A DNA stretch of 64,000 bases, taken from assembly GCF_000934745.1 (NCBI RefSeq), contig NZ_JYNO01000001.1, positions 372,001 to 436,000 on the forward strand, read 5' to 3'. The notes beneath the pieces are model-generated. The model ran no database searches, was not told the DNA's origin, and saw nothing but the letters and a program-made list of their open reading frames with translations. The DNA comes from Desulfonatronum thioautotrophicum. Lineage in GTDB: Bacteria > Desulfobacterota > Desulfovibrionia > Desulfovibrionales > Desulfonatronaceae. The position numbers and the translations under genes were made by a program. Below, one piece after another: positions 44,383 to 53,949 of this stretch. Within the stretch, counting starts at the first letter, position 1. Each line of letters opens with the position of its first letter.

Positions 44383-46581
44383 TCACCTCTTGCAGGTCAC
44401 CTCTTCCAGCGCATGCACCAAGTCCTCCATCCGTACCGGTTTGGCAAGGTACGCATCCATTCCGGCCTCCAGGAATTTCTCCCGGTCACCGTTCATGGCA
44501 TAGGCGGTCAGGGCGATGATCGGGATGTGCTTACGCTGGTTCACGGTTCCGGGTTCACGGTTCACGGCTGGGTCCGTACTGGAGGCAGTTCCAGTTGCAT
44601 CAGGTGATTCGTCAGAGGGGCGACCGCGGGTCGCCCCTACGTCTTGAACCGCTGAATCGTTGTCGCGTGATATCTGGACCTCCATGGCGCGAATGCGCCG
44701 TGTCGTCTCCACGCCGTTCATCATCGGCATCTGGACGTCCATCAGGATGACGTCGAAATCCCGGTCCGCGAACAGGTCCAGGGCCTGTCGGCCGTTTTCG
44801 GCCAGGGTCACATGGTGGCCTGCCTTTTCCAGAAGAACGCGGATCGCGAAGGCGTTGGACGGTTCATCCTCGGCCAGAAGAATGCGCAGTTGCGTCTTGG
44901 AGCTGGTCAGCCGCCAGGATTTCTGGTCACTCAAAATGCCCTCCCGAACGGCCCTTTTGAACGGCAGGACCACATGCACGGTGGTTCCTTCGCCGACAGT
45001 GCTGTCCACGCACATCCTGCCGCCCAACAGGTCCAGGAGGCGCTTGACGATGGCCAGACCCAGCCCGGCCCCCTGGAAGCTGCGCGTGTAGGAATTGTCG
45101 ACCTGGACAAAAGGCTTGAACAGTTGTTCCAGTTTATCGTCCGGGATGCCGATCCCGGTGTCGGAAACGGAAAAATGGAGGCGGCATGCATCCGGCCTGG
45201 GGCTGGACAGGGGGCCCATTGTCAGCCTGACGTCGCCCTTGTCCGTGAACTTCAGGGCATTGCCCACCAGGTTGAACAGAATCTGCCGGACCCGGGCCTC
45301 GTCGCCGATCAGCCGTGACGGGGTGTCCGGGTCCACGGAACATTCAAGTGATGTGTTCTTCTCCCTGGCCGCAACCCTGAACAGATCGCAGACGGAATCG
45401 GCAAGCTCCTGAACCGCGAATTCTGCCGCATGGATCGACATCTTGCCCGCCTCGACCCTGGACAGATCCAGGATGTCCGAGAGCAGTCTGGTCAGCCGGT
45501 TGGCCGCGCCCATGGCCATCTGCGCGTATTGTCTTTGTTCGGAATCCAGGGTCGTTGTCTCCAAAAGCTGCATCGTGCCCATGATTCCGTTAAGCGGAGT
45601 GCGGATTTCATGGCTCATGTTGGCCAGGAATTCCGACTTGGCCACGCTGGCGACCTCGGCCTGCTCCTTGGCCGCCAGCAATTCCTCCTCGACCCGCTTG
45701 CGCTCGGTGATGTCTTGATTCACTCCATAAGATCTGACTGTCTTCCCGTGTTCATCCTTTTCAATGAAGAACCTCACCGAAATATGACCAGAGGATCCGT
45801 CGGCATAGAGGATGCGGTGCTCAAGGTAGCGGCAGTAGCCAGGTTCACTTGTTTCCAATGCTTTCCGTGTTTCCTCCGTAACGTGATGGCGGTCTTCGGG
45901 GTGCAGGAAACGGTTCGCATACTCATCCAGGGACATCGCGTATCCACCCATTTCTGAAGCATTTGTTCGGAATATTTCATAAAAGTTGTCCGTAAAAGCG
46001 AATGTGCGGCTGGTGAGATCCAGTTCCCAGTGTCCGAGCTGCGCAATGCTCAGGGCGTTGGCAAGCAACCTCTCGCTCTTGATGAGCTGATCCTCCGCTT
46101 GTTTTCGTTCCGTGATGTCTCGGCAGATCCCGATTATGCCAAGCACGGTCCCATCGGCGTCCCGGTAGGGTGTTTTCAGGGTGTCGAGCAATACTTTGCG
46201 ACCATCGGGATAGGATACCCATTCCTCGTTACGACGCGGCTTTTCAAGTTCCAACATGCGACGATCGTGCTCTCTGAAAAAGTCCGCCTCCCCTTTTGAA
46301 TAAAGGTCGTAGTCGGTTTTTCCTGGGATATCATCCTGGTGACGTCCGACATGTTGGGCGAATTCAGTGTTGCACACAAGATAGGTGCCGAGGGTGTCCT
46401 TGATGAAGATGAAGTCCGGGATGGAATCCAGCAGGGTCCGGATCAGTCCGCTTTGGCGCCGGATTTCCAGCTCGGCCCGCTTGCGTTCCGTGATGTTTTC
46501 AAAGGCCACGCCGACATGGTTGTTCGGCAATGGAAAGGCCGTCACCGAGAAGGAGGCCAACAGCACCCGTTCATCTGGCAT
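44383..46581 (-). CDS. PAS hybrid histidine kinase, 5'-truncated
   Basis: This 732-residue frame begins in the last third of a PAS domain (FSVTAFPLPNNHVGVAFENI). It then has two full PAS domains (about 45-165 and 170-300), HisKA ([20 protein letters not shown]), HATPase (DTGIGIPDDK, GAGLGLAIVKRLL) and a receiver (phospho-Asp in VILMDVQMPMMNG, LAKPVRM). The receiver alpha3-beta4 loop carries about 45 repeat-derived residues (DVGATRGRP, then NREPGTVNQ). The upstream frame 46571-47083 supplies the membrane sensor but ends out of frame at the join, so the two were probably one gene. It may be non-functional or rely on coupled re-initiation. Confidence 0.7.
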   Translation of the reverse strand: MPDERVLLASFSVTAFPLPNNHVGVAFENITERKRAELEIRRQSGLIRTLLDSIPDFIFIKDTLGTYLVCNTEFAQHVGRHQDDIPGKTDYDLYSKGEADFFREHDRRMLELEKPRRNEEWVSYPDGRKVLLDTLKTPYRDADGTVLGIIGICRDITERKQAEDQLIKSERLLANALSIAQLGHWELDLTSRTFAFTDNFYEIFRTNASEMGGYAMSLDEYANRFLHPEDRHHVTEETRKALETSEPGYCRYLEHRILYADGSSGHISVRFFIEKDEHGKTVRSYGVNQDITERKRVEEELLAAKEQAEVASVAKSEFLANMSHEIRTPLNGIMGTMQLLETTTLDSEQRQYAQMAMGAANRLTRLLSDILDLSRVEAGKMSIHAAEFAVQELADSVCDLFRVAAREKNTSLECSVDPDTPSRLIGDEARVRQILFNLVGNALKFTDKGDVRLTMGPLSSPRPDACRLHFSVSDTGIGIPDDKLEQLFKPFVQVDNSYTRSFQGAGLGLAIVKRLLDLLGGRMCVDSTVGEGTTVHVVLPFKRAVREGILSDQKSWRLTSSKTQLRILLAEDEPSNAFAIRVLLEKAGHHVTLAENGRQALDLFADRDFDVILMDVQMPMMNGVETTRRIRAMEVQISRDNDSAVQDVGATRGRPSDESPDATGTASSTDPAVNREPGTVNQRKHIPIIALTAYAMNGDREKFLEAGMDAYLAKPVRMEDLVHALEEVTCKR
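44535..44660. repeat. In-frame palindrome and heptamer repeats in a second receiver
   Basis: GGTTCACGGTTCCGGGTTCA units (44538-44570) and the palindrome AGGGGCGACCGCGGGTCGCC with CCT (44616-44638) are followed by CTTGAACCGCTGAA. They lie in the receiver-coding part of the kinase at 44383 and correspond to the repeats at 41905-42075. Confidence 0.75.
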
Positions 46582-47083
46582 CCAGCCGTGGAACCAGGAC
46601 CATGCGCCCCTCGCCCCACTCGTTGTGGAAGGACGAGTACACAGGAAGACCTACCTCCCCCATGGCCCCGGCAAAGGCGCCGGGATCACGATGGGTCTCG
46701 AAGAACGAGGCATGCGTTGAGGCAGGGTCGCCAAGGCACGTACGGGTGGCGGAGGTGAACACGATCCGGTCGTCCAGGACCAGCACGCTCCAGAGGTACT
46801 GCAGGCCCAGCCGACGGCAAAGATCGTCATTGCGGTCGAGATCGCGCTGGAATTCCTCGCCGGGAATCGAATCCGCATCCATGATCCGGTCATGGAATTC
46901 CGCACCCAGAAGTTCGTTCAGGAACTCCGCGGCTGAATGCAGCCGTGCGTCGGCCTTGCGCAGGGTCATATCTCTCGCCGCGTAGGCAAAGATCAGACCC
47001 GCCAACACGGAGCTGATCAGGCAGACCAGTCCGGCGATCCGCAGCAGGTGGCTCTTCACGGAAATCTGTCTGGTAGTTGTCAT
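46571..47083 (-). pseudogene. N-terminal membrane sensor fragment of a kinase gene
   Basis: This 170-residue frame has one membrane helix (LLRIAGLVCLISSVLAGLIF) and a periplasmic sensor domain with CRRLGLQYLWSVLVLDDRIV. It stops just after MVLVPRLDAR, where a second helix and PAS domain would be expected. The next frame begins 11 bases before this stop and opens inside a PAS domain. A deletion that also shifted the frame explains both. The alternative is two translationally coupled proteins. Confidence 0.6.
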
Positions 47084-47198
47084 GGCGCTTATCCCCTTAT
47101 CCCGAGCCGGTGTCTTTCCTCGCGTTTTTTCAGGTCAACTCCACCCACAAGGCCGGAAAGCCATGCTGGTTGATTGGAAGCCTGAAAATGCCTTGTCA

Positions 47199-49562
47199 TC
47201 ATTTCTTGCCCAGCACATCCCGGATCTTTGCCGCCAGATCCGCCAGCTTATAGGGCTTGCGGATGTAATCCGTGACATCGGACAGCGGAGGCAGGCTCCC
47301 GGAACAGCTGTCCGGATAGCCGCTGGATATCAGCACCTTGGCCGCGGGATGGATCCGCAGAATCTCCTGGATGCATTTCCGGCCGCCCATGCCGGGCATG
47401 TTCAGATCCATCAGCACCAAATCGATGCCCTGTCCCTGTTCACGATATATGTCCAGGGCTTTCTCGCCATCGGCCGCGCTGAGGACGGTGTAGCCCATAT
47501 CTTCCAGTATTTCCCGGCTGAGTTCCCGAATTGCCGGGTCATCGTCCACCACCAGAATGGTTTCGCTGCCGCCCTGGTACGATGCAGCCTGGACGGCATG
47601 AGGCGATGCACCTGCGCCCTGATCCTCGGCCGGCCAGTAAATACTGAAAGTCGTTCCTCTGTCCGGTTCACTTTGGCAATGGATATAGCCCTCATGGGCC
47701 TTGACGATGCCGTAGACCGAGGCCAGTCCCAGGCCCGTGCCCTTGCCCACGCCCTTGGTGGTGAAGAAGGGATCGAAGACGTGATTCAGGGTTTCCCTGT
47801 CCATGCCGTGGCCCGTGTCCGAAACAGACAGGTGGACATGGGGGCCCGGCTTGGAACCAGGATGGTGGGAGACGAAATCCGCATCCAGCACCACGCTGCC
47901 AGTGGCCAGTTCGAGCTGCCCGCCTTCCGGCATGGCGTCCACGGCATTGCCGGCCAAATTGAGCAAAATCTGTTCGACCTGTACCGGGTCGGCGGAGATA
48001 TGGTTGATCGCGGGATCAAGATTGAGCCGCAGGGAGACCATCCTGGGAATGGTCCTTTCCAGGATACGGGCCACGTGCTCCACTTCCGCGTTCAGGTCGA
48101 CGCACACCCTGCGGATTTCGGATTTGCGGCTGAACAGCAGGAGCTGGCGCACAAGTTCAGCCGCCCGGTCCATGGCCCGGATCACGCTCCGTAGCCGCGA
48201 CCTGTCCGGGTGTTCGGCGGGCTTGCCCTGGAGCAGCAGCTCGATGTTGACCCGCATCGCATGCAGCAGGTTATTGAAATCATGAGCTATTCCCCCGGCC
48301 AGAATGCCCACGGTCTCCATCTTCTGGGCCTGCAGGAACTGGAACTGCAACTTTTCCCGTTCCTGCTCGACATTTTTCCGCTCAGTGACATCACGGGCCG
48401 ACCCAACGGTGCCGATCATTCTGCCATCCGAGTTAATGAACGGGGCCTTGTGGACATCCAGGAAAAGAAACTTCCCCTGCACATTGCCGTACTCGTCAAA
48501 CTGCATCGGAATGCCGGCGGCCATGGTTGCCTGGTCGGAGTCCTGGCAGAGTTCTCCGAAAGTGTGCCATTGCGGATTGTCCGGATGGCTGAGGCGCTCC
48601 CGTTTCGCGAAAAACAAATCCGTTTTGCCCACCGGCTCCTCGGTGTCCACGGCGTTGAGCAGATCCCGGCAGATGGCCTTGTTGGCAAAAATGTATTTCT
48701 TTTCAAGATCCTTCGCCCAGATCATGTCCGGCACATTGTCGCACATCATGCGCAACAGGGCGGACAGCTCCCGGTACTTCCGCTCACTTTCCCGCAGGGC
48801 CTGCTCGGCCATTTTTTGCTCATTGATGTCCCGGGCAATGAGCAGACTCCCCATAAGCTTGCCGTCGGTATCGTAAACCGGTGTTGTGGTCACGTTGAAA
48901 AACCCCCCCAGGTTTTCCTCGAACGTTTCCAGGCACGCCGTGTTCCCGCTGTGTATGGTCGTGCTGTGTGGACAGTGCTTCGGTGGGCCGCAATCACAGT
49001 GGACCAGTTCGTAGCATGTGTGCCCCTTGATTTCCTCGGGGGTACGATTCAGCTGCCGGGCCATGGCCTGATTGACCCGAAGAATGCGGTGCCCGGTATC
49101 AATCAGGGCGATCAGGTCCGGCACCGCGTCGAATGTCCTCCGCCAACACTCTTCGGCCTGTTTGCGGGCAGTGATATCCGTCGTGAACCCCTGGCATGCC
49201 ACAAGCCGCCCTTCCCGGTTCCGGACGGCCCGAACATGATGACTCACCCAGACCTCACCCCCATCCCCACGACGCATCAGACATTCATGGCCCCGCACGT
49301 CATTGCGGTGCTCCAGGAGCCGGACGATTTCGTGCCAGTCTTGCGGGTCGATGCAGATGCGGGTGGCGTTGCCCCCTGTCACCCTGATCATTTCCTCGGG
49401 CGCATCATAGCCGTGGATGCTGGAAAAAACCGCGTTGACGTAGAGCAGATCGCCTTCCGGTGAGGCAGTGAAAACTCCTACGGGAGCGTGATCCAGGAAT
49501 TCCTGGGCCGCAAGGCTCGGAATCCCGGTGTCGGTGATGGAGGGGGAGGATTTTTTGGGCAT
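47199..49562 (-). CDS. Triple-PAS hybrid histidine kinase
   Basis: This soluble kinase of about 787 residues has three PAS domains (about 15-135, 140-260, 275-400), the middle one with Cys-rich CYELVHCDCGPPKHCPH. They are followed by HisKA (GGIAHDFNNLLHAMR), HATPase (DTGHGMDRETL, GTGLGLASVYGI) and a receiver (VLVVDDDPAIRE, phospho-Asp in VLMDLNMPGMGG, YIRKPYKLADL). The ATG at 49562 has GGAG 6 bases upstream. No membrane helix is seen, so it probably senses a cytoplasmic cue, perhaps redox or metal given the Cys cluster. It precedes the broken sensor-kinase gene. Confidence 0.85.
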   Translation of the reverse strand: MPKKSSPSITDTGIPSLAAQEFLDHAPVGVFTASPEGDLLYVNAVFSSIHGYDAPEEMIRVTGGNATRICIDPQDWHEIVRLLEHRNDVRGHECLMRRGDGGEVWVSHHVRAVRNREGRLVACQGFTTDITARKQAEECWRRTFDAVPDLIALIDTGHRILRVNQAMARQLNRTPEEIKGHTCYELVHCDCGPPKHCPHSTTIHSGNTACLETFEENLGGFFNVTTTPVYDTDGKLMGSLLIARDINEQKMAEQALRESERKYRELSALLRMMCDNVPDMIWAKDLEKKYIFANKAICRDLLNAVDTEEPVGKTDLFFAKRERLSHPDNPQWHTFGELCQDSDQATMAAGIPMQFDEYGNVQGKFLFLDVHKAPFINSDGRMIGTVGSARDVTERKNVEQEREKLQFQFLQAQKMETVGILAGGIAHDFNNLLHAMRVNIELLLQGKPAEHPDRSRLRSVIRAMDRAAELVRQLLLFSRKSEIRRVCVDLNAEVEHVARILERTIPRMVSLRLNLDPAINHISADPVQVEQILLNLAGNAVDAMPEGGQLELATGSVVLDADFVSHHPGSKPGPHVHLSVSDTGHGMDRETLNHVFDPFFTTKGVGKGTGLGLASVYGIVKAHEGYIHCQSEPDRGTTFSIYWPAEDQGAGASPHAVQAASYQGGSETILVVDDDPAIRELSREILEDMGYTVLSAADGEKALDIYREQGQGIDLVLMDLNMPGMGGRKCIQEILRIHPAAKVLISSGYPDSCSGSLPPLSDVTDYIRKPYKLADLAAKIRDVLGKK

Positions 49563-49595
49563 GGATGGCTCCATGGAAGGTGGTGCAAAACGCAA

Positions 49596-50184
49596 ATGGA
49601 CAGGATGGCTTTTTGATGTCCATGGCTCTTTTCATCAACGTTACCGGGGCATATGCCATGCCAAAGGGGTTGGAGTCGACAAGGTGGAATCCTGCTTTTT
49701 TGCAACCATGTTTCTCAAGGGCTCTTTTCACGAAAATCGAGACGATTCATTGCGGCGAATTCTTTGGGTAACATTTTTTCGGATACCCGGTTTGAACATG
49801 ATAGGTGTCGTTTTGCGGTAGGGGCGGCCCTTGCGGCCGCCCTGGGTAGGCGAGGCAATACGGGTTTGCGTCAGATACGTCCTCGTTCGTTGCCGGCCGA
49901 TTTTTTCTTTGGCGGACACAACCCCGTTGAGGTTGGCAAAGGAACACCACGCTGGTCCCAGAGTAGCGGCGTACGCCACTACCCTGGGCATGGGACTGAA
50001 TCCCGTTGGGATTCCCAGAGGAAGAAAACAGTCCGAAACACATAGTGAGCTTTTGAAAAAGCAGGGTCTGATCTTGTCGCTTTTGATTTGCCGCTGTGCT
50101 ACGGCCCTGCGTATTCCCGCATGACCATGCGGGGAATCGCCATGGGAAGAACCGGGCGGGCATTCAAAATGGAGGAAGGACCGG
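49596..50184. repeat. Palindromic repeat cluster between divergent kinase genes
   Basis: No gene is supported in this gap. It has GGGCGGCCCTTGCGGCCGCC with C (49822-49842), AACCCCGTTGAGGTT (49919-49933), CCCAGAGTAGCGGCGTACGC with CACTACCCTGGG (49957-49988) and AATCCCGTTGGGATT (49999-50013). It separates divergently transcribed kinase genes and must contain both promoters; I see no clear -35/-10 pair. Confidence 0.55.
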
Positions 50185-53100
50185 ATGTGGACGCGCGATA
50201 ATGGTCAGCGGCTGAAGTTTTATCGTGCCCTGCAGAACATGACCCAGGATGAGCTGGCGTCCAGGATCGGGATCTCCAAACAGCATCTCGGGGAGATCGA
50301 GCGCGGCGTCTGCAATCCCTCCCTGGACCTGCTGGCCAAGGCCTGCGAAGCCCTTTGCATTGCCCCGGTCAATCTGTTCGTGGTCCGTGATACCGCGGTT
50401 CATGATCAGACTTCCGGGAACCACACAACGGAGCAAGGCAGCGTGTTCGTGACGGCCACCGGAACCTGGACCATCGACCTTGCCGACGGCAAGACCGTCT
50501 GGTCCAGGACCCTGTACCGCATGCTGCGACTTCCCCCGGCCCGCAAACCCTCGTTGAAACTGTTCCTGACGCGCCTGCGTGAGCAGGATGCTCCGGCGTT
50601 TCTCGCCTTTCACCAGCAACTGGCCAGGGGCCAGACTCCACCGCCGCTTTCCATTTTGCTGCGTCGCGACTCGGACACGGTCAGGACCGTGCATGTCCAG
50701 GCGGACATGCTGGCCGGCACTGCCAACGCGGACACGGGCCTTGCCTGCGCGGTGTTCATGGATGTGACCGAGGGCGCGGCCTATCATCGGCATGTCATGG
50801 ATCAGCAGGACAACTTGCGGGAGATTGTCCAGGAGAAAACAAGTGCCCTGGACACGGCCCTGCAGCAGGCCGAAATGGAGCTGCGTCTGCGTACTACCAT
50901 GGAAGAGGAGGTCCGGGCCCAGAGCGAGCAGCTCGGGCAAGTGCTTTCCGCGGTCCCGGCAATCATCTACTCGTTTGTACCAGGTTTCGGGGGAATGGAA
51001 TGGCATTCCCCTCATCTGCAGCAGATTCTGGGCTACAGCCTGCGGGAACTCCAAGCCGACCCCATGCTCTGGAACAGATCCATACACAGCGATGATCATC
51101 CGATAGTGCAAAACGCCATTGACCGGGCGCAGCGGGGCGAGCCCATTGACGTCCATTACCGGATCAGAACCAAGTCCGGTGAGTGGCGCTGGCTGCACGA
51201 CAAGGCCCTGCCGGCCAAGGCACCGGACGGGCAAACCGTTTTCTCCGGCGTGGCCGTGGATGTCACGGAGCGGAAGCTGGCTGAAGATAACTTGCAGCAA
51301 CTGTCAAGGGAGTACGAGACCATCCTGAACACGACCCCAAGTTCGATCTTCCTGATCGGTGTTGAAGCAGGAGACCGCCTTGTCTTCGAGCGGCTGAACA
51401 AGCGGGAAGAGGAATTGACCGGGCTGTGCACCGAGACGGTCCGCGGCAAGACGCCCGTCGAGGTTCTGGGACCGGAAGCAGGGCTGACGGTGGAGCGGAA
51501 TTATCGGCGCTGCCTGGAACAAAAGCAAATAATCACCTACGAGGAAACCCTGAGCCTTCCTGGAGGGGAGCGAACCTGGCTGACCCAGCTTACTCCACTG
51601 TTGGCCGGAGGCAAGGTGATCAAAATCGTCGGCAGCGGCCTGGACATTTCTGAGCGGAAGCTTGCCGAGGAAGCGTTACGGAAGAGCGAGGTCAGGTTTC
51701 GCACGCTTATCCAAAGCCTTCCTTCCATTGCGGTGCAGGGTTACGGACCTGATGGGACCACATTGTATTGGAATCAAGCCTCGGAGCGGATTTACGGCTA
51801 CTCTGAAGAGGAGGCCCTGGGCAGAAATCTCCTGGACCTGATCATTCCCCCGGAAATGCAGGACGTGGTCAAGGAAGCGATTGCCACGATGACCGCATCA
51901 AAAGAGCCCATCCCCGCGGAGGAGCTGTGGCTGATGCGCAAGGACGGCTCAAGGGTCCCTGTCCATTCCAGCCATGTCGTTCTGCCATCCACCGGGCAAG
52001 CCCCCGTCTTGTTCTGCATTGATTATGACCTCACGGAGCGCAAACAGGCCGAAGTTGAGCTGCGACGAGCGCGGGATATCGTGGAGAACATCCAGGTCGG
52101 CCTGTTTGTGTATCACCAGGAAGACATGGATGACGACCGGTCCTTGCGCATGGTCTATGCCAACCCCGTTACGGAAATCATGACCGGCCTGGACGTCGCG
52201 GAGATCATCGGCAGGACCCTGGATGAAAACTACCCCAGCCTGCGCCAGGCCGGCATTCCCCGGATGCTGGCCGATGTCGTCCGCACGGGCTCGGTTTTAA
52301 CCTTCGAAGACGTCCATTATGGCGACAAGCGGATCAGACCGTCCCATTTTTCGGTCAAGGCCTTTGCCCTGCCGGGAAACCATGTCGGCGTTTCCTTCGA
52401 GAACATTACCCGTCGCAAACAGGCCGAGGAGGATTTGCGCAAGGTCAGTGAGCTGCTGCTGACCACCAGCCGCATGGCCAAAGTCGGTGGATGGGGCAAG
52501 AATCTGCTTACCGGGGAGGACGAGTGGTCCGAGGTGACCAGGGAAATCCACGAGGTCGGGCCGGATTTCGTGCCGGGCATGCACAACTCCCTCGCGTTCT
52601 ACAAGGAAGGCCCCAGCCGGGACACGATCATCGAGGCGGTGACCCGCCTGACCGAAACCGGCGAGCCCTACGACGTGGAAGTGGAATTCATCACGGCCAA
52701 GGGCAACGAACTCTGGATCAGGACCATGGGCCGGGCTGAATTCCAGGATGGGCGGTGTGTCCGGATTTTCGGGACGTTTCAGGACATTACAGATCACAGG
52801 CGGATGGAGGATGAGTTCCGAAAGCAAAACGCCCTGATAGTCTCTCTGCTGGATAACATTCCGGATATCATCTTTATCAAGGATATCCACGGCACTTTTC
52901 TTGGATGCAATGCCGAGTTTGCCCGTCAAGTTGGACGTGAAAAGGATAATATCATTGGCAAAACCGACTATTGCCTGCATACCAGAGAAGAGGCGGATTT
53001 TTTCAGGGAAAACGACAGACGCATATTCGAACTTGGAAGTCCACGGCAAAACGAAGAGTGGATATCCTACCCCGATGGCCGCAAGGTACTGCTTGATACC

Positions 53101-53940
53101 TTGAAAGCACCCTACCGGGACCCTGATGGGGCCATGCTTGGCATAATCGGGGTCTGCCGCGACATCACCGATCGCAAACAGGCCGAGGAAGAGATCAAGG
53201 CCATCAATGCACAGCTTCAAAAGGCCAACGCTGAAAAGGACACGCTCTTCACCGTTATTGCTCATGATTTGAAATCACCCTTGTCCGGCCTTTTAGCCTC
53301 AACGGAGTTGCTGGCCCATCAGCCGGACAGTTTTTCCGAAAAGGAGTTGCGTCTGCTTTCGACGGCGTTGCACATAAGCGCCAGGAACACCTTCGAGCTT
53401 CTGGAAGACCTGCTGCAATGGGCACGCATGAGCCAGGGAGGCATGGATTTCGCGCCAACGGCGACCAGCCTGGCCGTACTGGTGAACCAGAGTCTGTCCA
53501 CAGCCCAGGACTTGGCCAAAAATAAGGACATCGCCATCCGCCGGGATATTCCTCCGAGGCTGACCGTCCTGGCCGACCAGCCCATGATCAAGACCGTGAT
53601 CCGCAACATTCTCTTCAACTCGATCAAGTTCACTCAACGCGGCGGTGAGATCGTCATCACGGCCAGCCAATCCGAACAGCAGGTGATCGTGGCGGTTCAG
53701 GACAATGGCATCGGCATGAGTGAACAAGCGCTTTCCTCATTGTTTTCCCTGGAAAAAGAGAAAAGGCCATTGGGCACGGAAGGCGAAAATGGTACCGGAC
53801 TGGGCTTGATGCTGTGCAAACAATTCATTGAGCAGCACGGCGGGCACATCTGGGTGCAGAGCGAGCCCGGCAAGGGAACAACGGTGTTCTTCACCCTGTC
53901 CGCGCAAGAAATCGGAACCCCTTCCGCCGCTGAAACCTGA
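50185..53940 (+). CDS. XRE-type HTH fused to a multi-PAS histidine kinase
   Basis: This 1251-residue soluble protein starts with a complete XRE/Cro helix-turn-helix (about 9-65; NMTQDELASRIGISKQHLGE, then IERGVCNPSLDLLAKACEAL). About seven PAS-like segments follow, each ending near a DVTERK-type motif, then HisKA (VIAHDLKSPLSGLLASTELL, His near 1030) and HATPase (DNGIGMSEQ, GTGLGLMLCKQF). There is no receiver in frame, but receiver debris lies just downstream. GGAGGAAGG precedes the ATG. A kinase that can itself bind DNA is unusual; XRE-sensor fusions normally end without a kinase. The window gives no partner regulator. Confidence 0.85.
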   Translation: MWTRDNGQRLKFYRALQNMTQDELASRIGISKQHLGEIERGVCNPSLDLLAKACEALCIAPVNLFVVRDTAVHDQTSGNHTTEQGSVFVTATGTWTIDLADGKTVWSRTLYRMLRLPPARKPSLKLFLTRLREQDAPAFLAFHQQLARGQTPPPLSILLRRDSDTVRTVHVQADMLAGTANADTGLACAVFMDVTEGAAYHRHVMDQQDNLREIVQEKTSALDTALQQAEMELRLRTTMEEEVRAQSEQLGQVLSAVPAIIYSFVPGFGGMEWHSPHLQQILGYSLRELQADPMLWNRSIHSDDHPIVQNAIDRAQRGEPIDVHYRIRTKSGEWRWLHDKALPAKAPDGQTVFSGVAVDVTERKLAEDNLQQLSREYETILNTTPSSIFLIGVEAGDRLVFERLNKREEELTGLCTETVRGKTPVEVLGPEAGLTVERNYRRCLEQKQIITYEETLSLPGGERTWLTQLTPLLAGGKVIKIVGSGLDISERKLAEEALRKSEVRFRTLIQSLPSIAVQGYGPDGTTLYWNQASERIYGYSEEEALGRNLLDLIIPPEMQDVVKEAIATMTASKEPIPAEELWLMRKDGSRVPVHSSHVVLPSTGQAPVLFCIDYDLTERKQAEVELRRARDIVENIQVGLFVYHQEDMDDDRSLRMVYANPVTEIMTGLDVAEIIGRTLDENYPSLRQAGIPRMLADVVRTGSVLTFEDVHYGDKRIRPSHFSVKAFALPGNHVGVSFENITRRKQAEEDLRKVSELLLTTSRMAKVGGWGKNLLTGEDEWSEVTREIHEVGPDFVPGMHNSLAFYKEGPSRDTIIEAVTRLTETGEPYDVEVEFITAKGNELWIRTMGRAEFQDGRCVRIFGTFQDITDHRRMEDEFRKQNALIVSLLDNIPDIIFIKDIHGTFLGCNAEFARQVGREKDNIIGKTDYCLHTREEADFFRENDRRIFELGSPRQNEEWISYPDGRKVLLDTLKAPYRDPDGAMLGIIGVCRDITDRKQAEEEIKAINAQLQKANAEKDTLFTVIAHDLKSPLSGLLASTELLAHQPDSFSEKELRLLSTALHISARNTFELLEDLLQWARMSQGGMDFAPTATSLAVLVNQSLSTAQDLAKNKDIAIRRDIPPRLTVLADQPMIKTVIRNILFNSIKFTQRGGEIVITASQSEQQVIVAVQDNGIGMSEQALSSLFSLEKEKRPLGTEGENGTGLGLMLCKQFIEQHGGHIWVQSEPGKGTTVFFTLSAQEIGTPSAAET

Positions 53941-53949
53941 ACCGCAATC

